64,000 bases of DNA from JASHPR01 sp963749145 (GTDB lineage: Bacteria > Actinomycetota > Actinomycetes > Streptosporangiales > Streptosporangiaceae): positions 992,001-1,056,000 of the forward strand of contig CAVVLN010000001.1 of NCBI GenBank assembly GCA_963749145.1, in the 5' to 3' direction. Position numbers and translations under genes: made by a program. The number at the start of each line of letters is the position of its first letter. Position 1 is the stretch's first letter. The notes below the pieces were generated by a model, which saw nothing but the letters and a program-made list of their open reading frames with translations, made no database searches and was not told where the DNA came from. Shown piece by piece: positions 46,939 through 55,710 of the stretch.

Positions 46939-47040
46939 CACCGGCCGGCCCCCGGTAGCAGCGGCCGGGCGGCACCGGCCCGGGCGGCACCGGCCCGGGC
47001 CGGGCTGGCCCCGCGGCAGCCCGTGCGGGACACTCTTACG

Positions 47041-48852
47041 ATGGATTCCGTGCCTGGCCACCTCGCCGCCCGCCCAGGCGCCCCGGCGCCGCGGCCCGGC
47101 CTGCCCGGATACGCCCGCCGCCTGGCCGACGCGGTGCTCGCGCCGTCGCCGGCCGCGATGCGGCGGATCGCGCTGGCGGGCATCGCGGCCTCGGCCGGGA
47201 TCATCATGACCGGTGCCGGCGTCCGGCTGAGCGAGTCCGGGCTCGGCTGCCCGGACTGGCCCCGGTGCACCGCCACGAGCATCGTCGCCAGCGGGACCAC
47301 CGGCGACCCGCTCCTTCACCGCTGGGTCGAGTTCGGGAACCGGCTGGTGACCGTCGCGATCTTCGTGGTCGCGATCCTCGTCTGCGTCGCCGCCTGGCGG
47401 TACCGGCCGGGCGGCGCCCGCCGCAAGGACCTGGTCTGGCTCGCGGCGGCGCAGCCGCTCGGCATCCTGGCCCAGGCCGTCCTGGGCGGAATCGTGGTGC
47501 TGACCAAGCTCGACCCGGTCTGGGTCAGCGTGCACTTCCTGCTCTCCATGGCCCTGGTGGCCGTCACGGTCGCCCTTTACGTCCGGTGCGCCGAGGGGAC
47601 CGGCCCGGCCCGCCCGCTGGTCGCGCGGGAGGTACGGCTGCTCGCGCTGGGCGCGGTGGGGGTGCTCGGCTTGATGCTCGCCGCGGGCACGGTGGTCACC
47701 GGAACCGGGCCGCTGGCCGGCGCCGGCGACATCCCCCGCTTCCACCTGCCGCTCAGCGGCGTCACCCAGCTGCACGCCGACATCGGCTGGCTGCTGGGCG
47801 GCCTGGTGATCGCGCTGGTCCTCGGGCTCCGCCTGGCCGGTGCGCCCCGGCGGGCGGTACGGCTGGGCTGGCTGCTGCTGGGGCTGATCGGCGTGCAGGG
47901 CGCGATCGGCTACGCGCAGTACTTCAGCGGGCTGCCCGCGGGCCTGGTCTGGGTGCACGTCACCGGGTCGGTGCTGATCTGGGTCACCGCGCTGCTGCTG
48001 CTGTTCTCGCTGCGCGACCGGGGCCCGGTGGTGGTGACCGGGCCGGCCGCGGACGGCCAGGCCATGGCGAACGGGCCTGCGGTCGCCGACGCCGCGGGCG
48101 CGGGCAGCGCGGCGGCCGCCGCGCGGGCCGCGGGCGCGGCGCCGGGGCGATGCCGGCGGATGCCCCGCGCCGGTAGCGCCCGGCACCCCGGCCGCGCCCC
48201 CGGGGACAGCGCGGCGGCCCAGGTGATCAGCGCGGTCAGCCGGTGGCGGCCGCGCGGGCCCGCCGTCCTGGTCGTCGCCATCGACGGGCACGGCGCCGCG
48301 GGCAAGTCCACGATCGCGGACGCCGTGGCCGCGGCGACCGGGGCCGCGCTCGTCCACACCGATGACTTCTTCCGGTCCCCGCCCGGCCCGGACCGGGGTG
48401 GCGGGCCGGGGGCGGTCGCGGGCGGGCAGGCGCTGGAGCGGTACTACGACTGGCGCCGGCTGCGGGCCCAGGCGCTGGTGCCGCTGCGGGCCGGGCGCGG
48501 CGCGGCGTTCCGGCGGTTCGACTGGGCCCGCGGCCACGGGCTGGACGGCCCGGTGCGGGTCGCGCCTCGCGCGCTGATCCTGGTGGAGGGGGTGTTCTCG
48601 GCCGCGGCCAAACTGTCCGACCTGGTCGACCGGTCGGTGTACGTCGACACCCCGGAACCCGAGCGGCTGCGGCGGCTGCGCCGCCGGATTGCCCCCGAGG
48701 AGTGGGACGGCGACTGGCTGACCGCCGAGCAGGCCTACTTCGGGCAGGCCCGCCCGCCCGCGTCGTTCGACCTCGTCGTGCCGGGCACGAACCCGCCGGC
48801 ACAACTGTCAGCGCGGTACGATAAACGCACATCACACGGGAGCTCGGGCTGA
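47041..48852 (+). CDS. ctaA: Heme A synthase (COX15/CtaA) with in-frame uridine-kinase-like domain
   Basis: Residues 40-335 form an eight-helix heme A synthase: GVRLSESGLGCPDWPRC with the paired cysteines, and the haem histidines in LHRWVEFGN, VSVHFLLS, QLHADIGW and VWVHVTGS. A 65-residue Ala-rich linker follows, then a P-loop kinase of about 210 residues with AIDGHGAAGKST, VHTDDFFRSP and VEGVFSA. The linker loses normal codon character near 48150. One more G in the GGGG run there would end CtaA at a TAG at 48174-48176, so the fusion may be artificial. The kinase could then start at GTG 48223. ATG 47041 is chosen as start. Confidence 0.82.
   Translation: MDSVPGHLAARPGAPAPRPGLPGYARRLADAVLAPSPAAMRRIALAGIAASAGIIMTGAGVRLSESGLGCPDWPRCTATSIVASGTTGDPLLHRWVEFGNRLVTVAIFVVAILVCVAAWRYRPGGARRKDLVWLAAAQPLGILAQAVLGGIVVLTKLDPVWVSVHFLLSMALVAVTVALYVRCAEGTGPARPLVAREVRLLALGAVGVLGLMLAAGTVVTGTGPLAGAGDIPRFHLPLSGVTQLHADIGWLLGGLVIALVLGLRLAGAPRRAVRLGWLLLGLIGVQGAIGYAQYFSGLPAGLVWVHVTGSVLIWVTALLLLFSLRDRGPVVVTGPAADGQAMANGPAVADAAGAGSAAAAARAAGAAPGRCRRMPRAGSARHPGRAPGDSAAAQVISAVSRWRPRGPAVLVVAIDGHGAAGKSTIADAVAAATGAALVHTDDFFRSPPGPDRGGGPGAVAGGQALERYYDWRRLRAQALVPLRAGRGAAFRRFDWARGHGLDGPVRVAPRALILVEGVFSAAAKLSDLVDRSVYVDTPEPERLRRLRRRIAPEEWDGDWLTAEQAYFGQARPPASFDLVVPGTNPPAQLSARYDKRTSHGSSG
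48223..48852 (+). other. Uridine-kinase-like P-loop domain (possible separate gene)
   Basis: This part has Walker A GHGAAGKST, a DDFF acceptor-loop motif, YYDWRRLRAQALVPLRAG and a lid with RRLRRRIAPEEW. It resembles actinobacterial uridine kinase-like proteins that stand alone. GTG 48223 is the first sensible start after the point where a corrected CtaA would stop. Its 3' end overlaps the TPP aptamer by about 15 bases. The substrate is not known. Confidence 0.6.
48817..48822 (+). promoter_or_regulatory. Possible -10 box for the TPP-riboswitch transcript
   Basis: TACGAT lies inside the end of the kinase-like frame, about 14 bases before the aptamer. It fits TAnnnT; no -35 box is evident. Readthrough from upstream is the alternative. 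Confidence 0.35.
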
Positions 48853-48931
48853 CCGGGCTGAGAGGGTGGCTGGCCGCACGGCCGGCGCCACCGACCGTTT
48901 GAACCTGACCGGGTAATGCCGGCGTAGGGAG
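48836..48931 (+). promoter_or_regulatory. TPP riboswitch (THI element)
   Basis: All conserved parts of the aptamer are present in order: GGGAGC, then CCGGGCTGAGAGGG (the CUGAGA pyrimidine-sensor loop), a P3 arm GGTGGC/GCCACC with an extra GC hairpin, TTGAACCTGA, and the pyrophosphate-sensor strand GTAATGCCGGCGTAGGGA. The last bases merge with the Shine-Dalgarno AGGGAGG (48926-48932), six bases before the ATG at 48939. Ligand binding would therefore hide the ribosome site directly, with no separate expression platform. It controls the importer genes that follow. Confidence 0.95.
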
Positions 48932-48938
48932 GCCAGCC

Positions 48939-50828
48939 ATGACGGCAAGCCGGCAGCGACAGTACCGGATCGCGCTCCTGGCCGGCGCCGCGGCCGTCAC
49001 GGCGCTGGCGGCCTGCTCCGGCTCCCCCGCGCCCGCCGGGACGGGCCCGGCCGCCGGCGCGCTGCTGCGGGGCGGCACCGCGTATTTCGCCGAGCAGCCG
49101 CTGACCCCGCCGACGTACATCTTCCCGCTGGTCTCCGGGCAGTACTTCACCATCACCAACACCAACGACCTGCAGACCCTGCTCTACCTGCCGCTGTACT
49201 GGTACGGCGACCGGGGCAGCACGTCGGTCAACGACCGGCTCTCGCTGGCCAACCCGCCGGCGTTCAGCGACGGCAACCGGGTCGTCACGTTCACCCTCAA
49301 GCACTACGTCTGGTCCGACGGGGAGACCCTCAGCGCCCGCGACGTCGGGTTCTGGATCAACCTGCTCAAGGCCAACAAGGCCGACTGGGCCAGCTACGTG
49401 CCCGGCGGGTTCCCCGACAACGTGGTCTCGTGGCGGGCGGTCAACCCCGCCACCGTGCAGCTTCGCCTGAACGCCGGTTACAACCCGTTCTGGTTCACCT
49501 ACAACGAGCTGTCTCAGATCACCCCGCTGCCGATCGCCTGGGACCGCACCTCGCTGAGCAGCCCGGCCCCCGCGCCGGCCGCGGCCCGGCTGCCCGATAC
49601 CACGACCGCGGGCGCGCGGGCCGTCTACGCTTTCCTGAACGCCCAGGCCAGCAGGGTCGCCACCTACGCGTCGAGCCCGGTCTGGTCGGTGGTGGACGGC
49701 CCGTGGAAGCTCACCAGCCTGACCAGCGACGGCACCGCCACCTTCGTGCCCAACCCGCGCTACTCCGGCCCGGACAAGCCGCACCTGGCCAGGTTCGTCG
49801 AGCTCCCGTTCACGTCCGCGGACGCCGAGTTCTCCGTGCTGCGGGCCGGCCCGGCGGCCGGCGGCCCGGGCACCTCCGGGCAGCAGATCTCGGTGGGCTA
49901 CATGCCCGACAACGACCTGCCGCAGCAGCCCGCCCTGCGATCCCAGGGCTACCAGCTGATCCGCGACTACCCGTTCGGCTTCGACTACATCGAGCCGAAC
50001 TTCAACAACCCGGACGTCGGCCCGATCCTGCGCCAGCTCTATTTCCGGCAGGCCTTCCAGCACCTGGTCGACCAGACGGGCTGGATCCACGCCTACTACG
50101 ACGGGCTGGGCGTGCCCACCTACAGCCCGGTGCCCGCCAGCCCGCCCAACCCGTACTCGGACGCCCGGGCGGCGGTGAACCCGTACCCGTTCAGCGTGCC
50201 GGCCGCCCGGTCCCTGCTCGCCGCGCACGGCTGGAGCGTGGTGCCGGGCGGCCACACCATGTGTTCACGCCCCGGCACCGGGGCCGGCGAGTGCGGCGCG
50301 GGCATCAAGCGCGGCCAGCCGCTCGACTTCAGCCTCATGTACCCCAGCGGCCTGCCGTACACCGACGGCGCCATGACCGACCTGCAGTCGGTCGCCCGGG
50401 AGGCCGGCATCGAGATCTCGCTGGACGAGCAGACCTCGACCACGGTCACCGCGACGATCGAGCCCTGCGCCGCGTCGTCCTCCGCGTGCAGCTGGCAGCT
50501 CGGCAACTACGGCACCGCCTGGCTGTTCGAGCCCGACCACTACCCGACCGGCGACGAGATCTTCCAGACCGGCGCGCTCGGGAACGTCAACAACTACTCC
50601 GATCCCGCGGTCGACAAGCTGATCGCGGCGACCACCCGCAGCCCGGCCGGCGGGGCCCAGGCGGCGCTGGACGCGTACGCCGATCAGGTCCGGCTGCAGC
50701 TGCCGGACTTCTGGCAGCCGAGCCCGGGCACGCTGATCACCGTCCAGTCGAACCTGCACGGGGTGACGCCGAACGCCTACGGGTTCATCAACCCGGAGGA
50801 GTGGTACTTCACGAAGGCCGCCGGCTGA
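48939..50828 (+). CDS. Family 5 solute-binding lipoprotein under TPP control
   Basis: A 629-residue extracellular binding protein. The signal peptide ends in the lipobox ALAAC (Cys26). The family 5 body has FTLKHYVWSDGETLSARDVGFWINLL, GPWKLTSL, and FDYIEPNFNNPDVGPILRQLYFRQAFQHLVDQ. Cysteine pairs in its C-terminal half (MCSRPGTGAGEC, PCAASSSAC) are unusual and may form disulfides outside the cell. The riboswitch directly upstream implies that the ligand is thiamine, a phosphate ester or a precursor; that is inference. Peptides are the default family ligand. Confidence 0.87.
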   Translation: MTASRQRQYRIALLAGAAAVTALAACSGSPAPAGTGPAAGALLRGGTAYFAEQPLTPPTYIFPLVSGQYFTITNTNDLQTLLYLPLYWYGDRGSTSVNDRLSLANPPAFSDGNRVVTFTLKHYVWSDGETLSARDVGFWINLLKANKADWASYVPGGFPDNVVSWRAVNPATVQLRLNAGYNPFWFTYNELSQITPLPIAWDRTSLSSPAPAPAAARLPDTTTAGARAVYAFLNAQASRVATYASSPVWSVVDGPWKLTSLTSDGTATFVPNPRYSGPDKPHLARFVELPFTSADAEFSVLRAGPAAGGPGTSGQQISVGYMPDNDLPQQPALRSQGYQLIRDYPFGFDYIEPNFNNPDVGPILRQLYFRQAFQHLVDQTGWIHAYYDGLGVPTYSPVPASPPNPYSDARAAVNPYPFSVPAARSLLAAHGWSVVPGGHTMCSRPGTGAGECGAGIKRGQPLDFSLMYPSGLPYTDGAMTDLQSVAREAGIEISLDEQTSTTVTATIEPCAASSSACSWQLGNYGTAWLFEPDHYPTGDEIFQTGALGNVNNYSDPAVDKLIAATTRSPAGGAQAALDAYADQVRLQLPDFWQPSPGTLITVQSNLHGVTPNAYGFINPEEWYFTKAAG

Positions 50829-50829
50829 G

Positions 50830-51777
50830 GTGACCGGGTACATCCTGCGGCGGATCGGCCAGGCCGTGATCGTGGTGCTCGGCGTGACCGTGGTGACGTT
50901 CATCCTCGAGCACATCATCCCGGGCAGCCTGCCGCGGGCGATCCTCGGCAGCCGGGCCAGCGGCGCCGAGATCGCGGCCTTCAACCGCGCCAACGGTCTC
51001 GACCGCCCGCTCATCGAGCAGTACGCGGCCTTCCTCGGCCGCCTGGCCCGCGGCAACCTCGGCTACTCCTACCGGCTCAACCAGAGCGTCGACTCCCTGG
51101 TGCTGCACCAGTTGCCCAACGACATCGCGCTGGTGGGCACGGCCCTCGTGCTGGCCCTGCTGATCGCCGTCCCGCTGGGCATCGTGCAGGCCGCCCGGCG
51201 GGGCCGCGCGATCGACCACCTCGCCACCACGGCCACGTTCGCGCTCTACTCGATGCCGTCGTACTGGCTGGCGATCCTGCTGATCGCGGGGCTGTCCATC
51301 GGCGCGCACGCATTCCCGGCCGAGGCGCCGCAGGCGGCCGGCGTCGGCGGGATGCTGGCCGACCCCCGGGCCCTGGTGCTGCCGGTGCTGACCCTCACCC
51401 TGGTCAACATCGCCCTGTTCAGCCGGTACATGCGGGCGGCGGCCATCGCCACCCTGGCCGAGGACTACATTCTGGTGGCCCGGGCCAAGGGCCTGCCCGC
51501 CCGGCTCGTGCTCAGCCGGCACGTGCTGCGCAACTCGCTGATCTCGGTCACGACCCTGGTCGGCCTGTCCCTCCCCGCGGTGCTGACCAGCGGCCTCATC
51601 GTGGAGTACGTGTTCAACGTCCCCGGCGTCGGGCTCACCTACTACACCGCGGCGGTCAACGCCGACTACCCCGTGGAACTCGGCATCGCGGTGCTCGTCG
51701 GGGTCGCCACCGTGCTCGGCAACCTGCTCGCCGACCTCGCCTACGCCGCCCTCGACCCGAGGATCCGCTATGACTGA
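50830..51777 (+). CDS. ABC permease DppB type, TPP-controlled importer
   Basis: A 315-residue membrane permease starting at GTG 50830, one base after the preceding stop. It begins VTGYILRRIGQAVIVVLGVTVVTFILEHIIPG, has the periplasmic loop FNRANGLDRPLIEQYAAFLGRLARGNLGYSYR, and the EAA loop AEDYILVARAKGLPARLVLSRHVLRNSLI. It ends AALDPRIRYD. It overlaps the next permease by eight bases. The coupling loop is intact, so it must pair with an ATPase coded elsewhere. Confidence 0.88.
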   Translation: MTGYILRRIGQAVIVVLGVTVVTFILEHIIPGSLPRAILGSRASGAEIAAFNRANGLDRPLIEQYAAFLGRLARGNLGYSYRLNQSVDSLVLHQLPNDIALVGTALVLALLIAVPLGIVQAARRGRAIDHLATTATFALYSMPSYWLAILLIAGLSIGAHAFPAEAPQAAGVGGMLADPRALVLPVLTLTLVNIALFSRYMRAAAIATLAEDYILVARAKGLPARLVLSRHVLRNSLISVTTLVGLSLPAVLTSGLIVEYVFNVPGVGLTYYTAAVNADYPVELGIAVLVGVATVLGNLLADLAYAALDPRIRYD

Positions 51778-52699
51778 CGGCGTGCGCGCGGCCGACCGGC
51801 CGGCCGGGCCGGCGCCGGGCCCGCGCCCCGCCCGGCCGGACACCCCGGACCGCCTGCCGGGCCGCGCCCGGGCGCTGCGGACCTTCGCCGGGCACCGGCT
51901 GGGCCTGCTCGGCCTCGGCCTCATCGTGGCCCTCACGGGGGCCTGCTTCCTCGGGCCGCTCGTTTACCACACCGATCAAATCCACGCGAATCTGCAGCTC
52001 ACCAACCTGCCGCCCGGCCCGGGACGGCCGCTAGGCACCGACAGCAACGGCTACGACATCCTCGGCCGGCTGCTCGTCGGCGGCCAGAGCACGCTGGAGA
52101 TCGGCTTCGCGGTCGCGGTGGCGGCGACCGCCCTCGGCGTGGCCTGGGGCGCGATCTCCGGCTACACCGGCGGGCTGGCCGACGCGGTCATGATGCGGGT
52201 GGTGGACATCGCGCTCGCGATCCCGGCGATCTTCCTGCTGATCTACCTGGCGTCGGTGCTGCGGCCGACGATTGCCCTGCTGATCCTGGTGCTCTCGCTG
52301 CTGTCCTGGCTCGGGCCCGCGCGCCTGGTCCGCGGCGAGACGCTGACGCTGCGTACCCGCGAGTTCGTCGAGGCCGTCACCGTGATGGGCGGGCGCAGGC
52401 TGCGCGTCGTGGCCCGGCACCTGATCCCGAACACGTTCGGGGTGATCGTGGTCAGCGCCACCTTCCAGGTGGCCGACGCGATCATCCTGCTCGCCACGCT
52501 GAGCTTCCTGGGCTTCGGCCTGCCGCCGCCCGCCGTGACCTGGGGCGGGATGCTGTCGCAGGGCACCACCTACCTGCTCGACGGGTACTGGTGGGAGGTC
52601 TATCCCGCCGGGTTCGCGATCATGCTCACGGTCATCGCGTTCAACCTGGCGGGCGAGGCGCTGGCCGCCTCGCTCGACACCAGGCAGCGGGCCCGCTGA
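51770..52699 (+). CDS. ABC permease DppC type, TPP-controlled importer
   Basis: A 309-residue permease with a Pro/Arg-rich cytosolic arm, first helix LGLLGLGLIVALTGACFLGPLVY, the phrase PLGTDSNGYDILGRLLVGGQSTLEIG, and the EAA-type loop RGETLTLRTREFVEAVTVMGGRRLRVVARHLIPN. It ends ALAASLDTRQRAR. It is the last gene of the three-gene unit: no DppD or DppF ATPase follows before transaldolase. Confidence 0.88.
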   Translation: MTDGVRAADRPAGPAPGPRPARPDTPDRLPGRARALRTFAGHRLGLLGLGLIVALTGACFLGPLVYHTDQIHANLQLTNLPPGPGRPLGTDSNGYDILGRLLVGGQSTLEIGFAVAVAATALGVAWGAISGYTGGLADAVMMRVVDIALAIPAIFLLIYLASVLRPTIALLILVLSLLSWLGPARLVRGETLTLRTREFVEAVTVMGGRRLRVVARHLIPNTFGVIVVSATFQVADAIILLATLSFLGFGLPPPAVTWGGMLSQGTTYLLDGYWWEVYPAGFAIMLTVIAFNLAGEALAASLDTRQRAR

Positions 52700-52967
52700 A
52701 CACCGGGACTTCACCGGCGGTTAACGGACGGGCAGCGAGCGCGCGGCCGCCCGCGAGATAGGGTCGGTCTCGTATCGTGCCGCGCGAGAAGGAGCCGATG
52801 TCACGGTGAGCAGCCCGCCCGACCGCCAGCCGGCCGCTCGCCGCCCTGGACGCCGGACGACGCCAGGGCCCGTCGACCCGATCAGGGTGCCGGCCATGGA
52901 CGCGGTGCAAAAGGCCGGGCCCGGCTCAGTGACGGATAAGCGGCGGCAACAAGGCAAGGAGCGAGGC
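52700..52967. promoter_or_regulatory. Gap upstream of transaldolase
   Basis: The frame of tal is open through much of this 268-base stretch, but its upstream part lacks coding character. A TATCGT box in CTCGTATCGT (about 52773) may be the -10 of the tal operon; AAGGAG (52956-52961) is the tal ribosome site. Nothing else is supported. Confidence 0.35.
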
Positions 52968-54101
52968 ATGAACCCTCAGCCACACGACACACTGGGCCAG
53001 CTGACCGCCGCGGGGGTGTCGGTCTGGCTCGATGACATCAGCCGGGACCGCCTGCGCACCGGCAACCTGGCGAACCTGATGCGGGACTGCCACGTGCGCG
53101 GCGTGACGTCCAATCCCACCATCTTCGCGAAGGCGATCTCCAGCGGCTCCGCCTACGCGGACCAGATCGCCGACCTGGCCCTGCGCGGCGTCTCCGTCGA
53201 CGAGGCGGTCCGGTTGATCACCTCGTACGACATCCGCTGGGCCTGCGACGTGCTGCGCCCGGTCTACGACGAGACCGGCGGCGTGGACGGCCGGGTCTCC
53301 CTCGAGGTCGACCCGCGGATCGCCAACGACACGACGGGCAAGACCTTCGCCGAGGCGAAGGCGCTCTGGTGGCTGGTCGACCGGCCCAACCTGTTCATCA
53401 AGATCCCGGCGACCGAGGCCGGGCTTCCGGCCATCACCGAGAGCCTGGCCGCCGGCGTCAGCGTCAACGTGACCCTGATCTTCTCGCTGCAGCGCTACGA
53501 CGAGGTCATCGACGCGTTCATGGCGGGCCTGGAGGGCGCGGCAGCGGCCGGGCACGACCTGTCCGGCCTCGCGTCGGTGGCGTCCTTCTTCGTCAGCCGG
53601 GTCGACACCGAGGTCGACGAGCGGCTCGACAAGATCGGCACACCCGAGGCCGAGGCCCTGCGCGGCCAGGCCGCCCTGGCCAACGCGCGGCTCGCCTACG
53701 AGCTGTACGAGAAGAAGTTCGCCGAGCCCCGCTGGTCGGCGCTCAGCGCGCGCGGCGCGCGCGTCCAGCGGCCGCTGTGGGCCTCGACCAGCGTCAAGGA
53801 CCCGGCCTTCGCCGACACCCTGTACGTGGTGGACCTGGTCGCACCGGACACGGTGAACACCATGCCGGAGGCGACGATGCACGCGACCCAGGAGCACGGG
53901 GCGCTGCACGGCGACACGATCCACGGCACGTACGATGCGTCCCGGCGGGTGTTCCAGCAGCTCGAGGAGCTCGGCATCAGCTATGACGACGTGGTGACCG
54001 TGCTGGAGAACCAGGGCGTGGAGAAGTTCGAGGCGTCGTGGAACGAGCTGCTCAATACGATCAAGACCGAGATGGCCGCCGCGGCGGCCAAGGGTCACTG
54101 A
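52968..54101 (+). CDS. tal: Transaldolase
   Basis: A 377-residue enzyme of the non-oxidative pentose phosphate path, exchanging a dihydroxyacetone unit between sugar phosphates. Key stretches are GVTSNPTIFAKAI, the Schiff-base Lys in NLFIKIPATEAGLPAI, VNVTLIFSLQRYDEV and VASFFVSRVDTEVD. ATG 52968 follows AAGGAG at six bases and gives normal length for actinobacterial TalB-type proteins. It starts the tal-zwf-opcA-pgl run. The transketolase gene, usual neighbour, is absent. Confidence 0.93.
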   Translation: MNPQPHDTLGQLTAAGVSVWLDDISRDRLRTGNLANLMRDCHVRGVTSNPTIFAKAISSGSAYADQIADLALRGVSVDEAVRLITSYDIRWACDVLRPVYDETGGVDGRVSLEVDPRIANDTTGKTFAEAKALWWLVDRPNLFIKIPATEAGLPAITESLAAGVSVNVTLIFSLQRYDEVIDAFMAGLEGAAAAGHDLSGLASVASFFVSRVDTEVDERLDKIGTPEAEALRGQAALANARLAYELYEKKFAEPRWSALSARGARVQRPLWASTSVKDPAFADTLYVVDLVAPDTVNTMPEATMHATQEHGALHGDTIHGTYDASRRVFQQLEELGISYDDVVTVLENQGVEKFEASWNELLNTIKTEMAAAAAKGH

Positions 54102-54129
54102 GCCGGCGGCGAGGCGGCGGAGGAACCGC

Positions 54130-55668
54130 ATGACATCGAATCCACTGCGCGATCCCCGGGACCGCAGGATCCCCCGGGTTGCCGGGCCGTGCGTGCTCGT
54201 CCTGTTCGGCGTGACCGGCGACCTGGCCAGCAAGAAGCTGCTGCCGGCCATCTACGACCTGGCCAACCGCGGCCTGCTGCCGCCCGGGTTCTCGCTGGTC
54301 GGCTTCGCCCGGCGGGACTGGGAGGACGAGGACTTCGCGAAGCTCACGCACGACGCGGTCAAGGCGCACGCGCGCACGCCGTTCCGGGACGCCGTCTGGC
54401 AGCAGGTGTCCGAGGGCGTGCGGTTCGTGCCCGGCGAGTTCGCGGACGACGCCGCGTTCGACCGGCTCGCCGAGACCGTCGCGCAACTCGACGCCGAGCG
54501 CGGGACGGGCGGGAACTACGCCTTCTACCTGTCCGTGCCGCCGAAGGCATTCCCCCAGGTGGTCGCGCAGCTGAAGCGGTCCGGGCTGTCCACGCCGCCG
54601 CCGACCGAGGGCCCCGGGCCGCGGCCCTGGCGCCGGGTAGTGATCGAGAAGCCGTTCGGTCACGACCTGGCCAGCGCGCGTGAGCTGAACGCGATGCTGG
54701 AAGCGGTGTTCTCCGCGGACTCGGTGTTCCGCATCGACCACTACCTGGGCAAGGAGACCGTACAGAACATCCTCGCCCTGCGGTTCGCCAACACCTTGTT
54801 CGAGCCGATCTGGAACCGCGGTTACGTGGATCATGTCCAGATCACGATGGCCGAGGACATCGGCATCGGCGGCCGGGCCGGGTACTACGACGGGATCGGC
54901 GCGGCCCGTGACGTGATCCAGAACCACCTGCTGCAGTTGCTGGCGCTCACCGCTATGGAGGAGCCGGTCTCCTTCGAGCCGGATTCGCTGCGCATGGAGA
55001 AGGAGAAGACCCTCTCCGCGGTGAAGATCCCCGAGGACCTCGCGGTCGGCACCGCCCGCGGCCAGTACGCCGCGGGCTGGCAGGGCGGCGTCGAGGTCCC
55101 CGGCTTCCTCGAGGAAGACGGGATCGCGCCCGACTCGGCCACCGAGACCTACGCGGCGGTGCGGCTGGAGGTCGACACCAGGCGATGGGCCGGGGTGCCG
55201 TTCTACCTGCGGACCGGCAAGCGGCTGCCGAGCCGGATGACGGAGATCGCGATGATGTTCCAGCGCGCCCCGCACCTGCCGTTCGCCCGGACCGACACCG
55301 AGGAACTCGGCCAGAACGCGCTGGTGATCCGGGTGCAGCCGGACGAGGGCATCACGGTCAGGTTCGGCTCCAAGGTGCCCGGGTCGGCGATGGAGGTGCG
55401 CGACGTGAACATGGACTTCGCCTACGGCGAGTCGTTCACCGAGTCCAGCCCCGAGGCGTACGAGCGGCTGATGATCGACGTGCTGATCGGTGACCCGCCG
55501 CTGTTCCCGCGTCAGCGGGAAGTGGAGCTGTCCTGGCGGATCCTGGACCCGATCGAGGAGTACTGGGCCGGCCACGCCAAGCCCGAGCAGTATCCGGCTG
55601 GCACGCCCGGCCCGGCCGGGGCGGACGCGCTGATCGCCCGCGACGGCCGGGCCTGGCGCCGGCTCTAG
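54130..55668 (+). CDS. zwf: Glucose-6-phosphate 1-dehydrogenase
   Basis: A 512-residue enzyme oxidising glucose 6-phosphate to 6-phosphogluconolactone with NADP. The nucleotide motif is FGVTGDLASKKLLPA, the catalytic stretch is RIDHYLGKETVQNI with the substrate Lys and His, and VIEKPFGHDL and RTGKRLPSRMTEI are present. GGAGGAA precedes the ATG, 28 bases after tal. Confidence 0.95.
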   Translation: MTSNPLRDPRDRRIPRVAGPCVLVLFGVTGDLASKKLLPAIYDLANRGLLPPGFSLVGFARRDWEDEDFAKLTHDAVKAHARTPFRDAVWQQVSEGVRFVPGEFADDAAFDRLAETVAQLDAERGTGGNYAFYLSVPPKAFPQVVAQLKRSGLSTPPPTEGPGPRPWRRVVIEKPFGHDLASARELNAMLEAVFSADSVFRIDHYLGKETVQNILALRFANTLFEPIWNRGYVDHVQITMAEDIGIGGRAGYYDGIGAARDVIQNHLLQLLALTAMEEPVSFEPDSLRMEKEKTLSAVKIPEDLAVGTARGQYAAGWQGGVEVPGFLEEDGIAPDSATETYAAVRLEVDTRRWAGVPFYLRTGKRLPSRMTEIAMMFQRAPHLPFARTDTEELGQNALVIRVQPDEGITVRFGSKVPGSAMEVRDVNMDFAYGESFTESSPEAYERLMIDVLIGDPPLFPRQREVELSWRILDPIEEYWAGHAKPEQYPAGTPGPAGADALIARDGRAWRRL

Positions 55669-55710
55669 CCGGACCGCGGCCGCGGCCGCCAGGCCTAGAG
55701 GAGAGGCGCG

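Noticed and set aside
52806..52967. 54-residue N-terminal extension of transaldolase
   Set aside because: The extension is Pro/Arg-rich and unlike the family; AAGGAG directly precedes ATG 52968.
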